Below are positions 6,734 through 15,990 of a stretch of DNA of 64,000 bases, piece after piece. The notes beneath the pieces were generated by a model, which saw only the letters and a list, made by a program, of their open reading frames with translations, was not told where the DNA came from and ran no database searches. Numbering within the stretch: the first letter of the stretch is position 1; the number at the start of each line of letters is the position of its first letter. The stretch covers positions 21,951 through 85,950 of the forward strand of contig NZ_JACJQL010000030.1 in NCBI RefSeq assembly GCF_014696625.1, in the 5' to 3' direction. Source of the DNA: Nostoc parmelioides FACHB-3921 (lineage in GTDB: Bacteria > Cyanobacteriota > Cyanobacteriia > Cyanobacteriales > Nostocaceae). The position numbers and the translations under genes were made by a program.

Positions 6734-7188
6734 TGGAAGCAATCACTGAACTAGAGAAATGTTGGTATCTCTCGCCGCCTTGGGGTCAAGAGATTCCCTC
6801 GGTTGAAGTCAATTTGTGGGAGCGAGTTTATCTCAAGGCTTCGCGGACATTCGGATGCTGCTCTGGGCTTGGGTGGAGCAAAGGCGATTGGGTCTATTTC
6901 ATCGACCTTGAAGACGAGGTTGTACACGCTACTAAGCACGAGATTGTTGCTACTGGTCGGATAGAACAGAACACTGTGAAAAAGCCAGCTTACGTTATCG
7001 GCGATCGCGTGATGTTGGTTGGTCATGCGCCAGGGACAAAGCAGCGTTTGGTTTTGGGTGTTCAGCAGGTGGATAGGGGTTGGTTTTACTTGGTTGAATG
7101 GCAATCACCTATGCTTGTACCCAGTATATCTATGCCCAATCGCTCTTCTTTGGTCAGGGAGGAAGACTTGGTACGGGTGAAAGTCTAA
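6733..7188 (+). CDS. DUF1392-family cyanobacterial protein
   Basis: 151 aa. CWYLSPPWGQEIPSVEV, VYLKASRTFGCCSGLGW and the later RLVLGVQQVDRGWFYLVEW match my memory of the cyanobacteria-restricted DUF1392 family, which is common on Nostoc-type plasmids. Mostly beta, with a KOW/SH3-like impression. Role unknown. ATG overlaps the preceding stop (TAATG), so it is the last gene of the coupled set. Confidence 0.7.
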   Translation: MEAITELEKCWYLSPPWGQEIPSVEVNLWERVYLKASRTFGCCSGLGWSKGDWVYFIDLEDEVVHATKHEIVATGRIEQNTVKKPAYVIGDRVMLVGHAPGTKQRLVLGVQQVDRGWFYLVEWQSPMLVPSISMPNRSSLVREEDLVRVKV

Positions 7189-7287
7189 GTTTTCTCCAAC
7201 CTTGACGAGTTTTAGTAAAAGTAACTCACGTTTAAGTCGCCACTACAAAATTTTAATTTCAATTTTGATGAGTGTTGAGATTTATCT

Positions 7288-7677
7288 ATGAGCATTAAAT
7301 GGACACAAGAAGAGTTAGACACCCTTGAGGAAATGGCAGAAATATTCACAGTAAAACAGATTGCCTTTCGCCTCAAAAGACGAGGATACTATCGTAGCGA
7401 GTTAGCAATCGCTTGCAAATTGTATAAACTTGGTTACTCTATCCGTCCCACCCTTGATAATTATAGTTGTAGCGAAATTGCCAAGAATCTTTGCTTACAT
7501 CCAACAACTATTACTAAATGGGTGAGACAGGGCTGGCTCAAAGCGAAAAAACGCTCTGTTCATTGTTATCAGGTCAGAAGTCAGGACTTAAAACGGTTTT
7601 TCCAAAATCCGCCTGCATCAATTAGAACGCGGATTGCGGCAATAGGCCCACAGGTTATCAGCTATTTGGTGGGGTAA
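7288..7677 (+). CDS. Two-domain HTH DNA-binding protein
   Basis: 129 aa. Residues 1-55 (KWTQEELDTLEEMAEIF, QIAFRLKRRGYYRS) resemble a Myb/SANT-like helical DNA-binding unit. Residues 60-129 are an excisionase-like winged HTH similar to the 84-aa protein at 6479. Separated from the DUF1392 gene by 99 bases, so it may have its own promoter. Likely a regulator; target unknown. Confidence 0.65.
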   Translation: MSIKWTQEELDTLEEMAEIFTVKQIAFRLKRRGYYRSELAIACKLYKLGYSIRPTLDNYSCSEIAKNLCLHPTTITKWVRQGWLKAKKRSVHCYQVRSQDLKRFFQNPPASIRTRIAAIGPQVISYLVG

Positions 7678-7830
7678 TCGGTAGTTTTATGTCAAATAAG
7701 CAGAATGTAGAATGTAGACATAGAAAGGGATAAGGGTAGACGGAAGGTAGGCATTTGCTGTCTGGTATTTTGATTCTAGGGCTATAGTGGTAAATTTATT
7801 GATAATAAATTGCACTTAGCTCACTCCAGC

Positions 7831-8832
7831 ATGACACTCATCCTCAGCCAATCAGACCTTGACGAACTGCACCAACAGGCTTCTAAACCCCAGGTGGAAA
7901 ATCTTGTACTTGATAGCTTTGAGAGGCTTGAGGGCGTACCGGAAATCGTAGGACAGGGCTATGATCGCAGCATGAAGCTATCGCCTGGGGTGTCGTTAAA
8001 TTTTTCAGATTGCGAATATCACCAGGACTTGATGGTAAAAACGCCTGCCCATGAGCATCCGATTCAGTTCACGATTTTTCTATCAGGCTACCTTTATGTT
8101 GATGAAGTTCATCCTCATATCGGTGGGACACGTAGCTACTTTTCGGGTAGCGGAATTTCGCCTAGCTACATTGAAAAGTATCGTGCTGGAGACCGTTTAA
8201 TTACGGTGAATGTAGAAATTGAACCACAACTGATAGAATCATTTTTGATTGAGGATGGGCAGTATAGTTCTGATATCCAACAATTACTATTCAAAGGAGA
8301 AGACTGGAAAAACTCATTTTATCCAAAAGTGACACCAGCAATACGCGAGCTTGCTCAACAAATGTGGAATGCACCCTATCGTGGTACAGCAAAACGGATG
8401 TATCTCCAGGCAAAGGTGTTTGAAATAATAGCGATGTACTTGGATTTGATTTCAGCAGATCGACAGCCAATTCATACCACGCTGGGATTTAAACCTGACA
8501 CCATCGCCCGCATTTACCACGCTAAAGAAATTTTGACAACACAATTTGAGCATCCGCCATTGCTTTCGGAACTAGCGCAGCAAGTAGGTGTCAGCGTTAG
8601 CACTCTCCACAGAGGTTTTACTACACTCTTTAACACAACTGTCATGGGTTATTTGGCACAGCAACGGTTACAAAAGGCAGAGATTTTATTGTGTCAAGGC
8701 AATTATCAAGTGTCAGAAGTTGCCAATCTAGTAGGGTATAGCCACCTCAGTCGTTTTGCAGCAGCATTCAAGCGACAGTATGGCATCACACCTAGTCAGT
8801 GTTTGGCAGGTAAAAAAGTAGTTTTCGGCTAA
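7831..8832 (+). CDS. AraC-family regulator, PchR-like
   Basis: 333 aa from ATG 7831 (MTLILSQSDLDELH). A TTG at 7810 is a weaker start. The C-terminal two HTH motifs are clear: LLSELAQQVGVSVSTLHRGF and VSEVANLVGYSHLSRFAAAF, ending in YGITPSQC. The N-terminal about 220 residues match the ligand-sensing part of PchR-type regulators, which respond to siderophores. It sits directly upstream of a TonB receptor in the same direction, and a direct repeat overlapping its stop codon looks like its binding site, so it probably activates the siderophore uptake genes. Confidence 0.85.
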   Translation: MTLILSQSDLDELHQQASKPQVENLVLDSFERLEGVPEIVGQGYDRSMKLSPGVSLNFSDCEYHQDLMVKTPAHEHPIQFTIFLSGYLYVDEVHPHIGGTRSYFSGSGISPSYIEKYRAGDRLITVNVEIEPQLIESFLIEDGQYSSDIQQLLFKGEDWKNSFYPKVTPAIRELAQQMWNAPYRGTAKRMYLQAKVFEIIAMYLDLISADRQPIHTTLGFKPDTIARIYHAKEILTTQFEHPPLLSELAQQVGVSVSTLHRGFTTLFNTTVMGYLAQQRLQKAEILLCQGNYQVSEVANLVGYSHLSRFAAAFKRQYGITPSQCLAGKKVVFG

Positions 8833-8852
8833 TAAATGGCATTTTTCGGATA
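8822..8852 (+). promoter_or_regulatory. Putative AraC/PchR direct-repeat operator
   Basis: TTTTCGGCTA (8822-8831) and TTTTCGGATA (8843-8852) form a direct repeat with start-to-start spacing of exactly 21 bases, two helical turns. It overlaps the stop codon of the regulator and lies 88-118 bases before the receptor start. AraC-family proteins commonly bind such phased direct repeats. Confidence 0.55.
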
Positions 8853-8939
8853 GACACGCCACAGTCAACTTCTCTACACTACACCTTATTGTTATCAAAA
8901 ATCATTAGCAACAAAAGCTGCAAGGCTCTGTGAGGAACT

Positions 8940-11591
8940 ATGAGGGGTTGGTGTTTATCTGTTCGTCTATCTTTTTTAATCAGTGTTTCGGGATGTTTGA
9001 GTATTGTTGCAGTTTCATCGGTATTGGCTAGTGAAAAACAGCAAGATGTAGATACACAACATCAAACAAGTTTTCAAATTCGCCAACCCAGCAAAATAGA
9101 ACTACCCACGACTAACGCCCAACTGCTAGTACAGTCACCAACTCCCAGCAATTCCCCTGCCGTTTCGGGAAGTATTGTCACAATTACGGGAGTGAAAGCA
9201 AATCCCACGGATAAAGGTGTAGAGATAATTTTAGAGACAACGCTTGGGGAACAACTGCAAGTCTCAAATCGCAGTGCTGAGAATAACTTTATTGCAGATA
9301 TTCCTAATGCTCAATTGCGTTTATCCAGTGGTGAAGCCTTTACATTTCGCTCGGAAAAACCAGTCAATGGAATTACAGAAATTACAGTTACAAATATTGA
9401 TGCAAATACTGTAAGGGTGACGGTGGTGGGTGTTGCAGCATTACCCACAGTTGAGTTATTTGATGATGATGCAGGACTGGTTTTTGCGGTAACATCTACG
9501 ACAACGGCGACAAAACCACCCCAAACACCGCCAACTGAAGAACAGCCAGCAAGCGAAACACCAACAGCACAGCAGGATGACCCGATTGAGTTGGTGGTGA
9601 CGGGTGAACGGGATAGTTATCGTGTACCGAATGCGAGTACGGCGACGCGGACGGATACACCATTACGGGATATTCCCCAGTCGATTCAGGTTGTACCCCA
9701 AGAGGTATTGCGCGATCGCAGCGTCAGAACTCTAACACAAGCAGTAGAAACTGTCAGTGGTGTAACTCTATCTTCTTCCTATTCGGGTTCGGTTGGTACT
9801 GTTGGTGGTTTTAGAACCATTCGAGGATTCGTTCAAGGAGGCAGTTTCCGGAATGGTCTTAATGGCGATCCCGGTATTGGTGTTAACCCAATTGGAACGA
9901 TTGAGCAGGTTGAAGTATTAAAAGGGCCTGCTTCGGTTTTGTTCGGAGCATTAGAACCAGGTGGGGTTATTAACACTATTACTCGGCAACCATTAGCTGA
10001 ACCTTATTACAGACTTGGGTTTGAAGCAGGGAATTTTGGACGCTATCAACCCAGTGTTGACTTGTCAGGCCCACTAACAACAGATAGGAGCATCCTTTAT
10101 CGCTTTATTGCTGCTTATGACGGTGGAGAGGGCTTTCAAGATTATACCAACTCTCAAACAACAACCATTGCACCTTCACTGACATTCAAAATAGGAGATC
10201 GGACAAATCTAAATATTTACTATGAGTATGCTAGATACTACGCCAACCCTTCTAGCAGTTATACTGCGCTTCTGGGTGATGGTAGCCTACCACCTAGAAG
10301 TTTTTATCCTAGTTATGGGACATCACTGGAGAGTGAAAGCCAAAGATTTGGTTATGCCCTAAACCATGCGTTTAACGATAACTGGCAGGTTCGCAATAAC
10401 CTTGCTATTAATTTTACAAACTTTTCAAATCGGGAAATCTATTATTTAGGAATATTGGATGACCGCTTTCTATCAGGGTTTGAAAATTTTGCAGCTGATG
10501 ATTCAATTAGTACCTATTCTGGGCAAATTGATTTGCTTGGGAAGTTTAAGACTGGCTCAATTTCTCATCAGCTTTTAGCTGGCTTTGATTTCAACCGTAG
10601 AGTACAGTACTTTGGGCAACTTCAGGAGTCAACTAGTTTACCAGACCTAGATATATTCAATCCAAATTACGATGTCACGGTACCTGATTTTCTGATACCA
10701 GTCTTTACAAACCAGGATATCACTCAATCCTACGGAGTTTACCTTCAAGATCAAATTGCTTTTAGCGATAATCTCAAGTTGTTGATTGGTGGTCGCTATG
10801 ATTGGATATCTTCTAGTGGGTTCAGACTTATTGACAGCGACGATCCATCCCAAAATGACGGAGCCTTTAGCCCTCGAATTGGACTGGTTTACCAACCCAG
10901 TGAAAACATCTCACTTTACACTAGCTATAGCCAATCCTTCCGCCCAGCAGTGGGACGCAACCCAGACAATAGAGCATTTGAACCAACTAGAGGAACTCAA
11001 TACGAAGTCGGTATTAAAACTGATTTCTTAGACGGCAGGCTTTCAACAACTCTAGCCGCCTATAATCTCACAAAAACCAATGTACTGACTCCCGACCCCG
11101 ACCCTGTTCTAGCTTTACAGGGTTTCCAAGTACAAGTAGGAGAACAACGCAGTCGCGGAATTGAGCTAGACGTTGCAGGTGAAGTTTTACCTGGTTGGAG
11201 GATTGTAGCTTCCTATGCTCTGACTGACGCAGAAGTCACCGCCGATAATTCCACACCCAGCCGAATCGGTAATCGCCTAGAAATGGTACCACAACATCAA
11301 GCAAGTCTATGGACAACCTACACAATTCAGGGCGGAGATTTGCAAGGGTTGGGATTTGGATTAGGACTATTTTACGTTGGTGAGCGGCAAGGTAATTTGG
11401 ATAACTCATTTCAGCTAGGCGATTACTTACGTACTGACGCAGCACTTTTCTATCGTCGAGATAGATTTAATGCGGCAATTAATGTTCGCAATCTTTTTAA
11501 CACAGATTACCTTAGTGCAACTATCGGCGAAATTTATAATTTTAGGGGCGAACCATTTACCATTACTGGCTCTGTGAGTTGGGAGTTTTAA
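8940..11591 (+). CDS. TonB-dependent ferric-siderophore receptor with AMIN domain
   Basis: 883 aa outer-membrane receptor. Signal peptide 1-30 (SVRLSFLISVSGCLSIVAVS, cut near SVLA). AMIN domain about 80-185, usual in cyanobacterial TonB receptors. A TonB-box-like IELVVTGERD near 215, plug domain about 230-350 (LRDIPQSIQVVPQEVLRDRS, GFRTIRGFVQGG, VEVLKGPASVLFG) and a 22-strand barrel ending in Phe (SVSWEF). Length and order are normal for this group. GAGGA precedes the ATG. First gene of an iron-uptake set with the FecB-like lipoprotein 13 bases downstream. The substrate cannot be read from sequence; the ferrichrome/hydroxamate receptor type is likely. Confidence 0.92.
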   Translation: MRGWCLSVRLSFLISVSGCLSIVAVSSVLASEKQQDVDTQHQTSFQIRQPSKIELPTTNAQLLVQSPTPSNSPAVSGSIVTITGVKANPTDKGVEIILETTLGEQLQVSNRSAENNFIADIPNAQLRLSSGEAFTFRSEKPVNGITEITVTNIDANTVRVTVVGVAALPTVELFDDDAGLVFAVTSTTTATKPPQTPPTEEQPASETPTAQQDDPIELVVTGERDSYRVPNASTATRTDTPLRDIPQSIQVVPQEVLRDRSVRTLTQAVETVSGVTLSSSYSGSVGTVGGFRTIRGFVQGGSFRNGLNGDPGIGVNPIGTIEQVEVLKGPASVLFGALEPGGVINTITRQPLAEPYYRLGFEAGNFGRYQPSVDLSGPLTTDRSILYRFIAAYDGGEGFQDYTNSQTTTIAPSLTFKIGDRTNLNIYYEYARYYANPSSSYTALLGDGSLPPRSFYPSYGTSLESESQRFGYALNHAFNDNWQVRNNLAINFTNFSNREIYYLGILDDRFLSGFENFAADDSISTYSGQIDLLGKFKTGSISHQLLAGFDFNRRVQYFGQLQESTSLPDLDIFNPNYDVTVPDFLIPVFTNQDITQSYGVYLQDQIAFSDNLKLLIGGRYDWISSSGFRLIDSDDPSQNDGAFSPRIGLVYQPSENISLYTSYSQSFRPAVGRNPDNRAFEPTRGTQYEVGIKTDFLDGRLSTTLAAYNLTKTNVLTPDPDPVLALQGFQVQVGEQRSRGIELDVAGEVLPGWRIVASYALTDAEVTADNSTPSRIGNRLEMVPQHQASLWTTYTIQGGDLQGLGFGLGLFYVGERQGNLDNSFQLGDYLRTDAALFYRRDRFNAAINVRNLFNTDYLSATIGEIYNFRGEPFTITGSVSWEF

Positions 11592-11604
11592 TTTGCTGTT
11601 CATC

Positions 11605-12597
11605 ATGAGAAATAAAGCTACCCGTAGCATCGCTTTGATTCTGCTTTTCCTGACAACTATTATTGCTTTATCAATTTCCGCTTGCAACAATATAATCCAA
11701 TTAGAGCAACCAAAAGCAAATTCGACTGCTATTCCAACTAACAAGACAGCGACAGGAACACTAGTAGCAACAAAAATAGTTAGCCATGCTTTTGGTCAGC
11801 TTGAAATTCCCATTCATCCCCAGCGTATAGTTTTGGTGGATGATTATTTCCTACTCGATTCTCTACTAGCATTAGCCATCAAGCCAGTAGGTTATGCAAC
11901 CTGTCTTACTTGTATAGGAGAAGGTTCACTAACTCGACTCGCTGTTGATATCCCTATAGTTGGTAGTAGAGAAAATCCTTCTCTGGAAAAAATTCTCACC
12001 TTAAAACCAGATTTAATTTTAGGAAGTGAATGGCAAAAACAGAGTTACCCACTTCTCTCTGCGATTGCGCCTACAGTAATGCTACCTAATTCTAGTAAAG
12101 CAGACTTTAAAAGAGATTTGCAATACATCGCCAAAGTAGTAGGGAAAAGTGATCGTGTTGAGGCAATTCTAGCCGATTATGAAAAACGAATTCAACTATT
12201 CCGGCAGAAGGTCGGAACAAAACTGAAAGCAAAGACAGTATCCGTATTTGTCATTGCTGGTTCAACTATTGGTGTTTATAGGCCAGACAGTATTTATTTA
12301 AGCCAGATACTAAGTGATATTGGTCTTCAATTTATTCCAGCTTATAAAAAGCTAAAAAATGATTGGTTAAGCTTAAGCATCGAAACTTTACCTGAGTACG
12401 ATGCTGATTTTTTGTTTGTGATGATAGTTCTCGAAAGAGGCTCTAAAAACCTAAACTCGTTATCTTTTTTGAAACAACCAATTTGGCAAACCCTAAAAGC
12501 CGTTCAGAAGAAACAGGTATATGCAGGACAATGGCTTTCTGTTGCAGGGCCAATCACAACTAATAGATTTATTGACGACCTTTATCAATCCTTCTAA
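11605..12597 (+). CDS. FecB/FhuD-like ferric-siderophore-binding lipoprotein
   Basis: 330 aa from ATG 11605; the TTG at 11593 is less likely. Lipoprotein signal with Cys27 in the lipobox ISAC. The rest is a class III periplasmic binding protein (Peripla_BP_2): GQLEIPIHPQRIVLVDDYF, then LEKILTLKPDLILGSEW, and a second lobe with VSVFVIAGSTIGVYRPDS. It would pass the siderophore from the receptor to an inner-membrane ABC importer. No importer permease of the FecCD type is present in the window. It ends 18 bases before the ABC gene. Confidence 0.88.
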   Translation: MRNKATRSIALILLFLTTIIALSISACNNIIQLEQPKANSTAIPTNKTATGTLVATKIVSHAFGQLEIPIHPQRIVLVDDYFLLDSLLALAIKPVGYATCLTCIGEGSLTRLAVDIPIVGSRENPSLEKILTLKPDLILGSEWQKQSYPLLSAIAPTVMLPNSSKADFKRDLQYIAKVVGKSDRVEAILADYEKRIQLFRQKVGTKLKAKTVSVFVIAGSTIGVYRPDSIYLSQILSDIGLQFIPAYKKLKNDWLSLSIETLPEYDADFLFVMIVLERGSKNLNSLSFLKQPIWQTLKAVQKKQVYAGQWLSVAGPITTNRFIDDLYQSF

Positions 12598-12615
12598 ATT
12601 ATCATTTCTATTACA

Positions 12616-14388
12616 ATGGCAACACGCTCTGCTCACCCCCTCCCGCATTTACTACGCTATGCTAAACCCTATCAACTTCAAATTTGCGGTGCAGTTCTTT
12701 GTTCGATTTTGCGTACTCTATTAGACCTAGCACCACCTTTTCTCATCGGTATTGCGGTAAATGTGGTAGTCGAACGAAAAACTTCGTTAATTGCGCGGTT
12801 TGGCATTCAAAATCCCCTGACTCAGTTATTAGTATTGTCTATGTTGACGATCGCCGTCTGGGGTTTAGAATCCCTCAGCCAATATGCAGCCGACAAACTC
12901 TGGCGTAATTTAGCACAAGCCCTACAGCACGAACTACGAGTTGATACTTACAACCACTTACAATCATTAGAACTCGGCTACTTTGAAGACCGCAGCACGG
13001 GCATCTTGCTATCTATTCTTAATGATGATATCAACCAGCTTGAGCGGTTTCTCAACTTTGGCGCTCAGAACCTCATCAACTTTTTCACACGAGTATTTGC
13101 GGTGGGAATGAGCTTTTTGCTGCTCGCTCCCGGTATTGCGTGGATGGCGATGTTACCCATCCCGTTTATCCTATGGGGAACTTTTACCTTTCAATCCCGT
13201 TTAGCTCCCCGCTATGACACAGTACGCGATCGCGCCGGGATTATCAGCGATCGCCTGGCTAACAACATTTCTGGTATTGCCACCATCAAAAGCTTTACGG
13301 CTGAAGCTTATGAAAGCGATCGCGTTTACCAAGAAAGTGATGTCTATCGTCGCAGTAACAAAAAGGCGATCGCCTTAAGTGTAGCTTTTCAGCCCGTGCT
13401 GAGATTTTTGATTTTACTAGGGTTTGTACTGACGCTGTATTTGGGTGGTCGGGAAGTGCTTCAGGGTAGCCTGAGTGTGGGTACTTATGGCTTTATGGTA
13501 TTTATTGTGCAAGATTTACTCTGGCCGTTCACGGAACTGAGTGAAATCATGGATGAATATCAGCGAGCGATGGCATCGGTGCGGCGTGTCATGGGTTTAC
13601 TGGATACTGCGATCTCAATTCCCCACGGTAATAATTCCTTACCAATTGCAACTATAGCCCGTCAAGTGCAATTTGATAATATTACCTTTGCCTACAGCGA
13701 TCGCAACGATATACTCAAAAATTTATCTCTCCAGATTCCCAGAGGAGCCACAATTGGTATTGTGGGAGCAACGGGTTCTGGTAAAAGTACGTTAGTTAAA
13801 CTACTACTACGGTTTTATGAAGTACAAAATGGACGTATTTTAATTGACGACATTAATATCCGCGACCTCAATTTATTCGATTTACGGCGTTGTATTGGTT
13901 GGGTAAGTCAGGATGTGTTTTTATTTCACGGTACGGTGGCTGAGAATATTGCTTATGGTAGCTTTGATGCAAGTCACGATGAAATTATCCATGCTGCCAA
14001 GTTAGCTGAAGCTCACGAATTTATTGTGCAACTACCCCTCCAGTACGATACTATCGTGGGCGAAAGAGGTCAAAAGCTTTCTGGTGGTCAACGCCAACGT
14101 ATTGCTATAGCCCGTGCTATTCTCAAAGACCCACCAATTTTGATTTTGGATGAAGCGACATCTGCGGTGGATAATGAGACGGAAGCGGCGATTCAAAAGT
14201 CACTGGCGATGATTACCCAAAATCGCACGACAATTGCGATCGCTCACCGTCTTTCGACAATTCGCCACAGTCATTGTATTTATGTGATGAATGATGGTCA
14301 AATTTTCGAGCAGGGTCAGCATGAGGAGTTACTAGCACTTAATGGTATCTATGCTAGTCTTTGGCGCGTGCAGTCTGGTACTCATTAA
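12616..14388 (+). CDS. ABC transporter, fused membrane and ATPase domains
   Basis: 590 aa. Six-helix exporter-type membrane domain (residues about 20-310) then ATPase with Walker A GATGSGKST (about 384-392), signature LSGGQRQR (about 487) and Walker B ILILDEATSAVD (about 506). This is the type IV exporter fold. In iron loci such half-transporters either export siderophores or, as known for IrtAB, import them. Absence of FecCD-type permease genes next to the FecB-like protein makes an import role worth considering. The ATG follows the lipoprotein gene closely, so one operon is likely. Confidence 0.9.
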   Translation: MATRSAHPLPHLLRYAKPYQLQICGAVLCSILRTLLDLAPPFLIGIAVNVVVERKTSLIARFGIQNPLTQLLVLSMLTIAVWGLESLSQYAADKLWRNLAQALQHELRVDTYNHLQSLELGYFEDRSTGILLSILNDDINQLERFLNFGAQNLINFFTRVFAVGMSFLLLAPGIAWMAMLPIPFILWGTFTFQSRLAPRYDTVRDRAGIISDRLANNISGIATIKSFTAEAYESDRVYQESDVYRRSNKKAIALSVAFQPVLRFLILLGFVLTLYLGGREVLQGSLSVGTYGFMVFIVQDLLWPFTELSEIMDEYQRAMASVRRVMGLLDTAISIPHGNNSLPIATIARQVQFDNITFAYSDRNDILKNLSLQIPRGATIGIVGATGSGKSTLVKLLLRFYEVQNGRILIDDINIRDLNLFDLRRCIGWVSQDVFLFHGTVAENIAYGSFDASHDEIIHAAKLAEAHEFIVQLPLQYDTIVGERGQKLSGGQRQRIAIARAILKDPPILILDEATSAVDNETEAAIQKSLAMITQNRTTIAIAHRLSTIRHSHCIYVMNDGQIFEQGQHEELLALNGIYASLWRVQSGTH

Positions 14389-14488
14389 TACTTTCTTTTA
14401 ACTATTTTTGATAACTACAGGCAAGCCTTACACAACTTTTATTAGTAGTTTTACAGCACTTAAAAATTTTCTTGAGGAAGCTGTGATT

Positions 14489-15241
14489 ATGGATAATTTA
14501 GATTCATTAAAAAGCAAATTCAATACTCAGGGTTATCGATTCACCCCTCAACGCCAATTAATTTTTGACTTTTTTCAAACTCTGCCAACAGGTAAACATT
14601 TAAGTGCTGAGTCACTACACCTGTTACTGCTAGAACGTGGGGAAGCAATGAGTTTATCTACGGTTTACCGTATCCTCAAAATCATGACTAATATGGGGAT
14701 TATCCGAGAAGTAGAATTGGCACAAGCACAAAAACATTACGAACTCAACACCATCTCTACCCATCATCACCATATTGTGTGTGTTCAATGTCATCAGATT
14801 ATTGAGTTTGAAAATAAATTTATTCTCCAACAAGGCTTAAGACAAGTAGAAACAATAGGATGGCAACTAATTGATTGTAAATTTACACTGCAAACTATTT
14901 GCCCAGAAGCTCTACAAAGGGGATGGCCGAAAATATCTAGTAATTGGGTGTGTCCTCGATTTCTCAAGGCAGACAAAGAAAAAAACTCAACTCATCAGCA
15001 ACCAGATTTAAAGACCGGTATCAAAGAAAAATCTGAGCGTCGCATCGATTTAAAAGGAGAATATATTGTAGTTTATATACCCAAAGATGAGATTGAGAAC
15101 TGTCAACACAAAGCAAAGTTGATTACAGGATGGCGTTTTTCAAGAACAGATAAAACCTGGCATTTCCCTGTAGAAAAATCTTCAGATGTACTAAACCTTT
15201 TTCCAGGATACGAAATAGATCCAAAAATATTGAAAATTTGA
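14489..15241 (+). CDS. Fur-family regulator with an extra C-terminal domain
   Basis: 250 aa from ATG 14489, 11 bases after GAGG. Residues 1-130 are a typical Fur protein: winged helix (YRFTPQRQLIFDFFQ, MSLSTVYRILKIM) and metal site THHHHIVCVQC. The usual second CxxC is reduced to ICPEA, so the structural zinc site is incomplete. Normal Fur proteins are about 130-150 aa. Here residues about 180-250 add GEYIVVYIPKDEIENCQHKA and GWRFSRTDKTWHFPVEKS, like the small wedge domain seen at the start of some plasmid integrases or HARP-type helicases. It lies after the ABC gene and probably senses iron for this locus. The domain naming of the tail is uncertain. Confidence 0.75.
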   Translation: MDNLDSLKSKFNTQGYRFTPQRQLIFDFFQTLPTGKHLSAESLHLLLLERGEAMSLSTVYRILKIMTNMGIIREVELAQAQKHYELNTISTHHHHIVCVQCHQIIEFENKFILQQGLRQVETIGWQLIDCKFTLQTICPEALQRGWPKISSNWVCPRFLKADKEKNSTHQQPDLKTGIKEKSERRIDLKGEYIVVYIPKDEIENCQHKAKLITGWRFSRTDKTWHFPVEKSSDVLNLFPGYEIDPKILKI

Positions 15242-15301
15242 TGCTACTCATTCCTGCACCCGATGCCGCCGCACCACAACAATTCGCTTCGGGGCTAACG
15301 C

Positions 15302-15376
15302 ACCGGATACCGCCGCATCATCTCCCGCAAAGCCACCGCCTCACCATCCGGCGTGTACACGACCTCACCCAATACG
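15302..15376 (-). pseudogene. C-terminal remnant of a Rep-like protein
   Basis: Reading leftward it gives GEVVYTPDGEAVALREMMRR, nearly the end of the intact protein at 58138-59211 (GEVVYTPDGEAVGLAEMMRR). Only about 25 codons survive, so it marks a former module junction. Confidence 0.7.
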
Positions 15377-15442
15377 GTTCGGAGAAGCAGAGGAGGCAGG
15401 GGAGGAAAGGAGGTTATTTTCATAATTTACGCTATGTGCGAC

Positions 15443-15830
15443 TTAATATTCTGTAACAAGATGGTCGAACTGAAGTGGGTCATAATTGTGGCGATTAAGC
15501 CAAAAACAGACAGTATGAGCTAAAATCTTGCGATTGAGACGACTGGTAAGATGCCACATATCTCTAACTCGAATCTTTTCTATATGAAATCTTTCCACTA
15601 ATTGACCAATTACTGTTTCAATGAGGCGACGAAAGCGTTGCATTAATCGAACTGAAGATTGACTACGAGAGTCAGACATATTAGAACGCAGAGGGGTTTG
15701 TAAATTAATACCCACTCTTTCAAGTTCTCCTGACAAAAACTGACTTAAATAACCCTTGTCTGCAATTAATAAACCTTGTTTGGTGGATTTGTCAATAACT
15801 CAAATAACAAACTGGGAGATTGTTGAAATA
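15443..15830 (-). pseudogene. IS982-family transposase, C-terminal fragment
   Basis: Reading leftward: LLIADKGYLSQFLSGELERV, then QRFRRLIETVIGQLVERFHI and IRVRDMWHLTSRLNRKI. This is the DDE core and Glu-containing C-terminus of IS982 transposases. The N-terminal half is missing upstream of about 15830, and no terminal repeats are visible. Confidence 0.75.
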
Positions 15831-15842
15831 ACTTATAAAATA

Positions 15843-15990
15843 TCGAATCTCGGCGCATGGAAGATTGGCTTAAACCTTGGGAAGAATTTTAGCAGCGAAT
15901 AGGTGTTGCCGTAGAATGTATGAAAAAATTTAGTACAGAGTGCAACTCTCCCTTGCTCCCTGCTTCCCTGCTTTTTCAACTCACCTACCT
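15843..15990 (+). pseudogene. Gene-start remnant MEDWLKPWEEF (copy a)
   Basis: ATG at 15857 gives MEDWLKPWEEF then TAG, followed in frame by QRIGVAVECMKKF. It resembles the start of a widespread acidic cyanobacterial protein of unknown function. A second related start lies at 16584 after the membrane gene, sharing the upstream ATCGAATCTCG. Nonsense-mutated and truncated. Confidence 0.4.
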
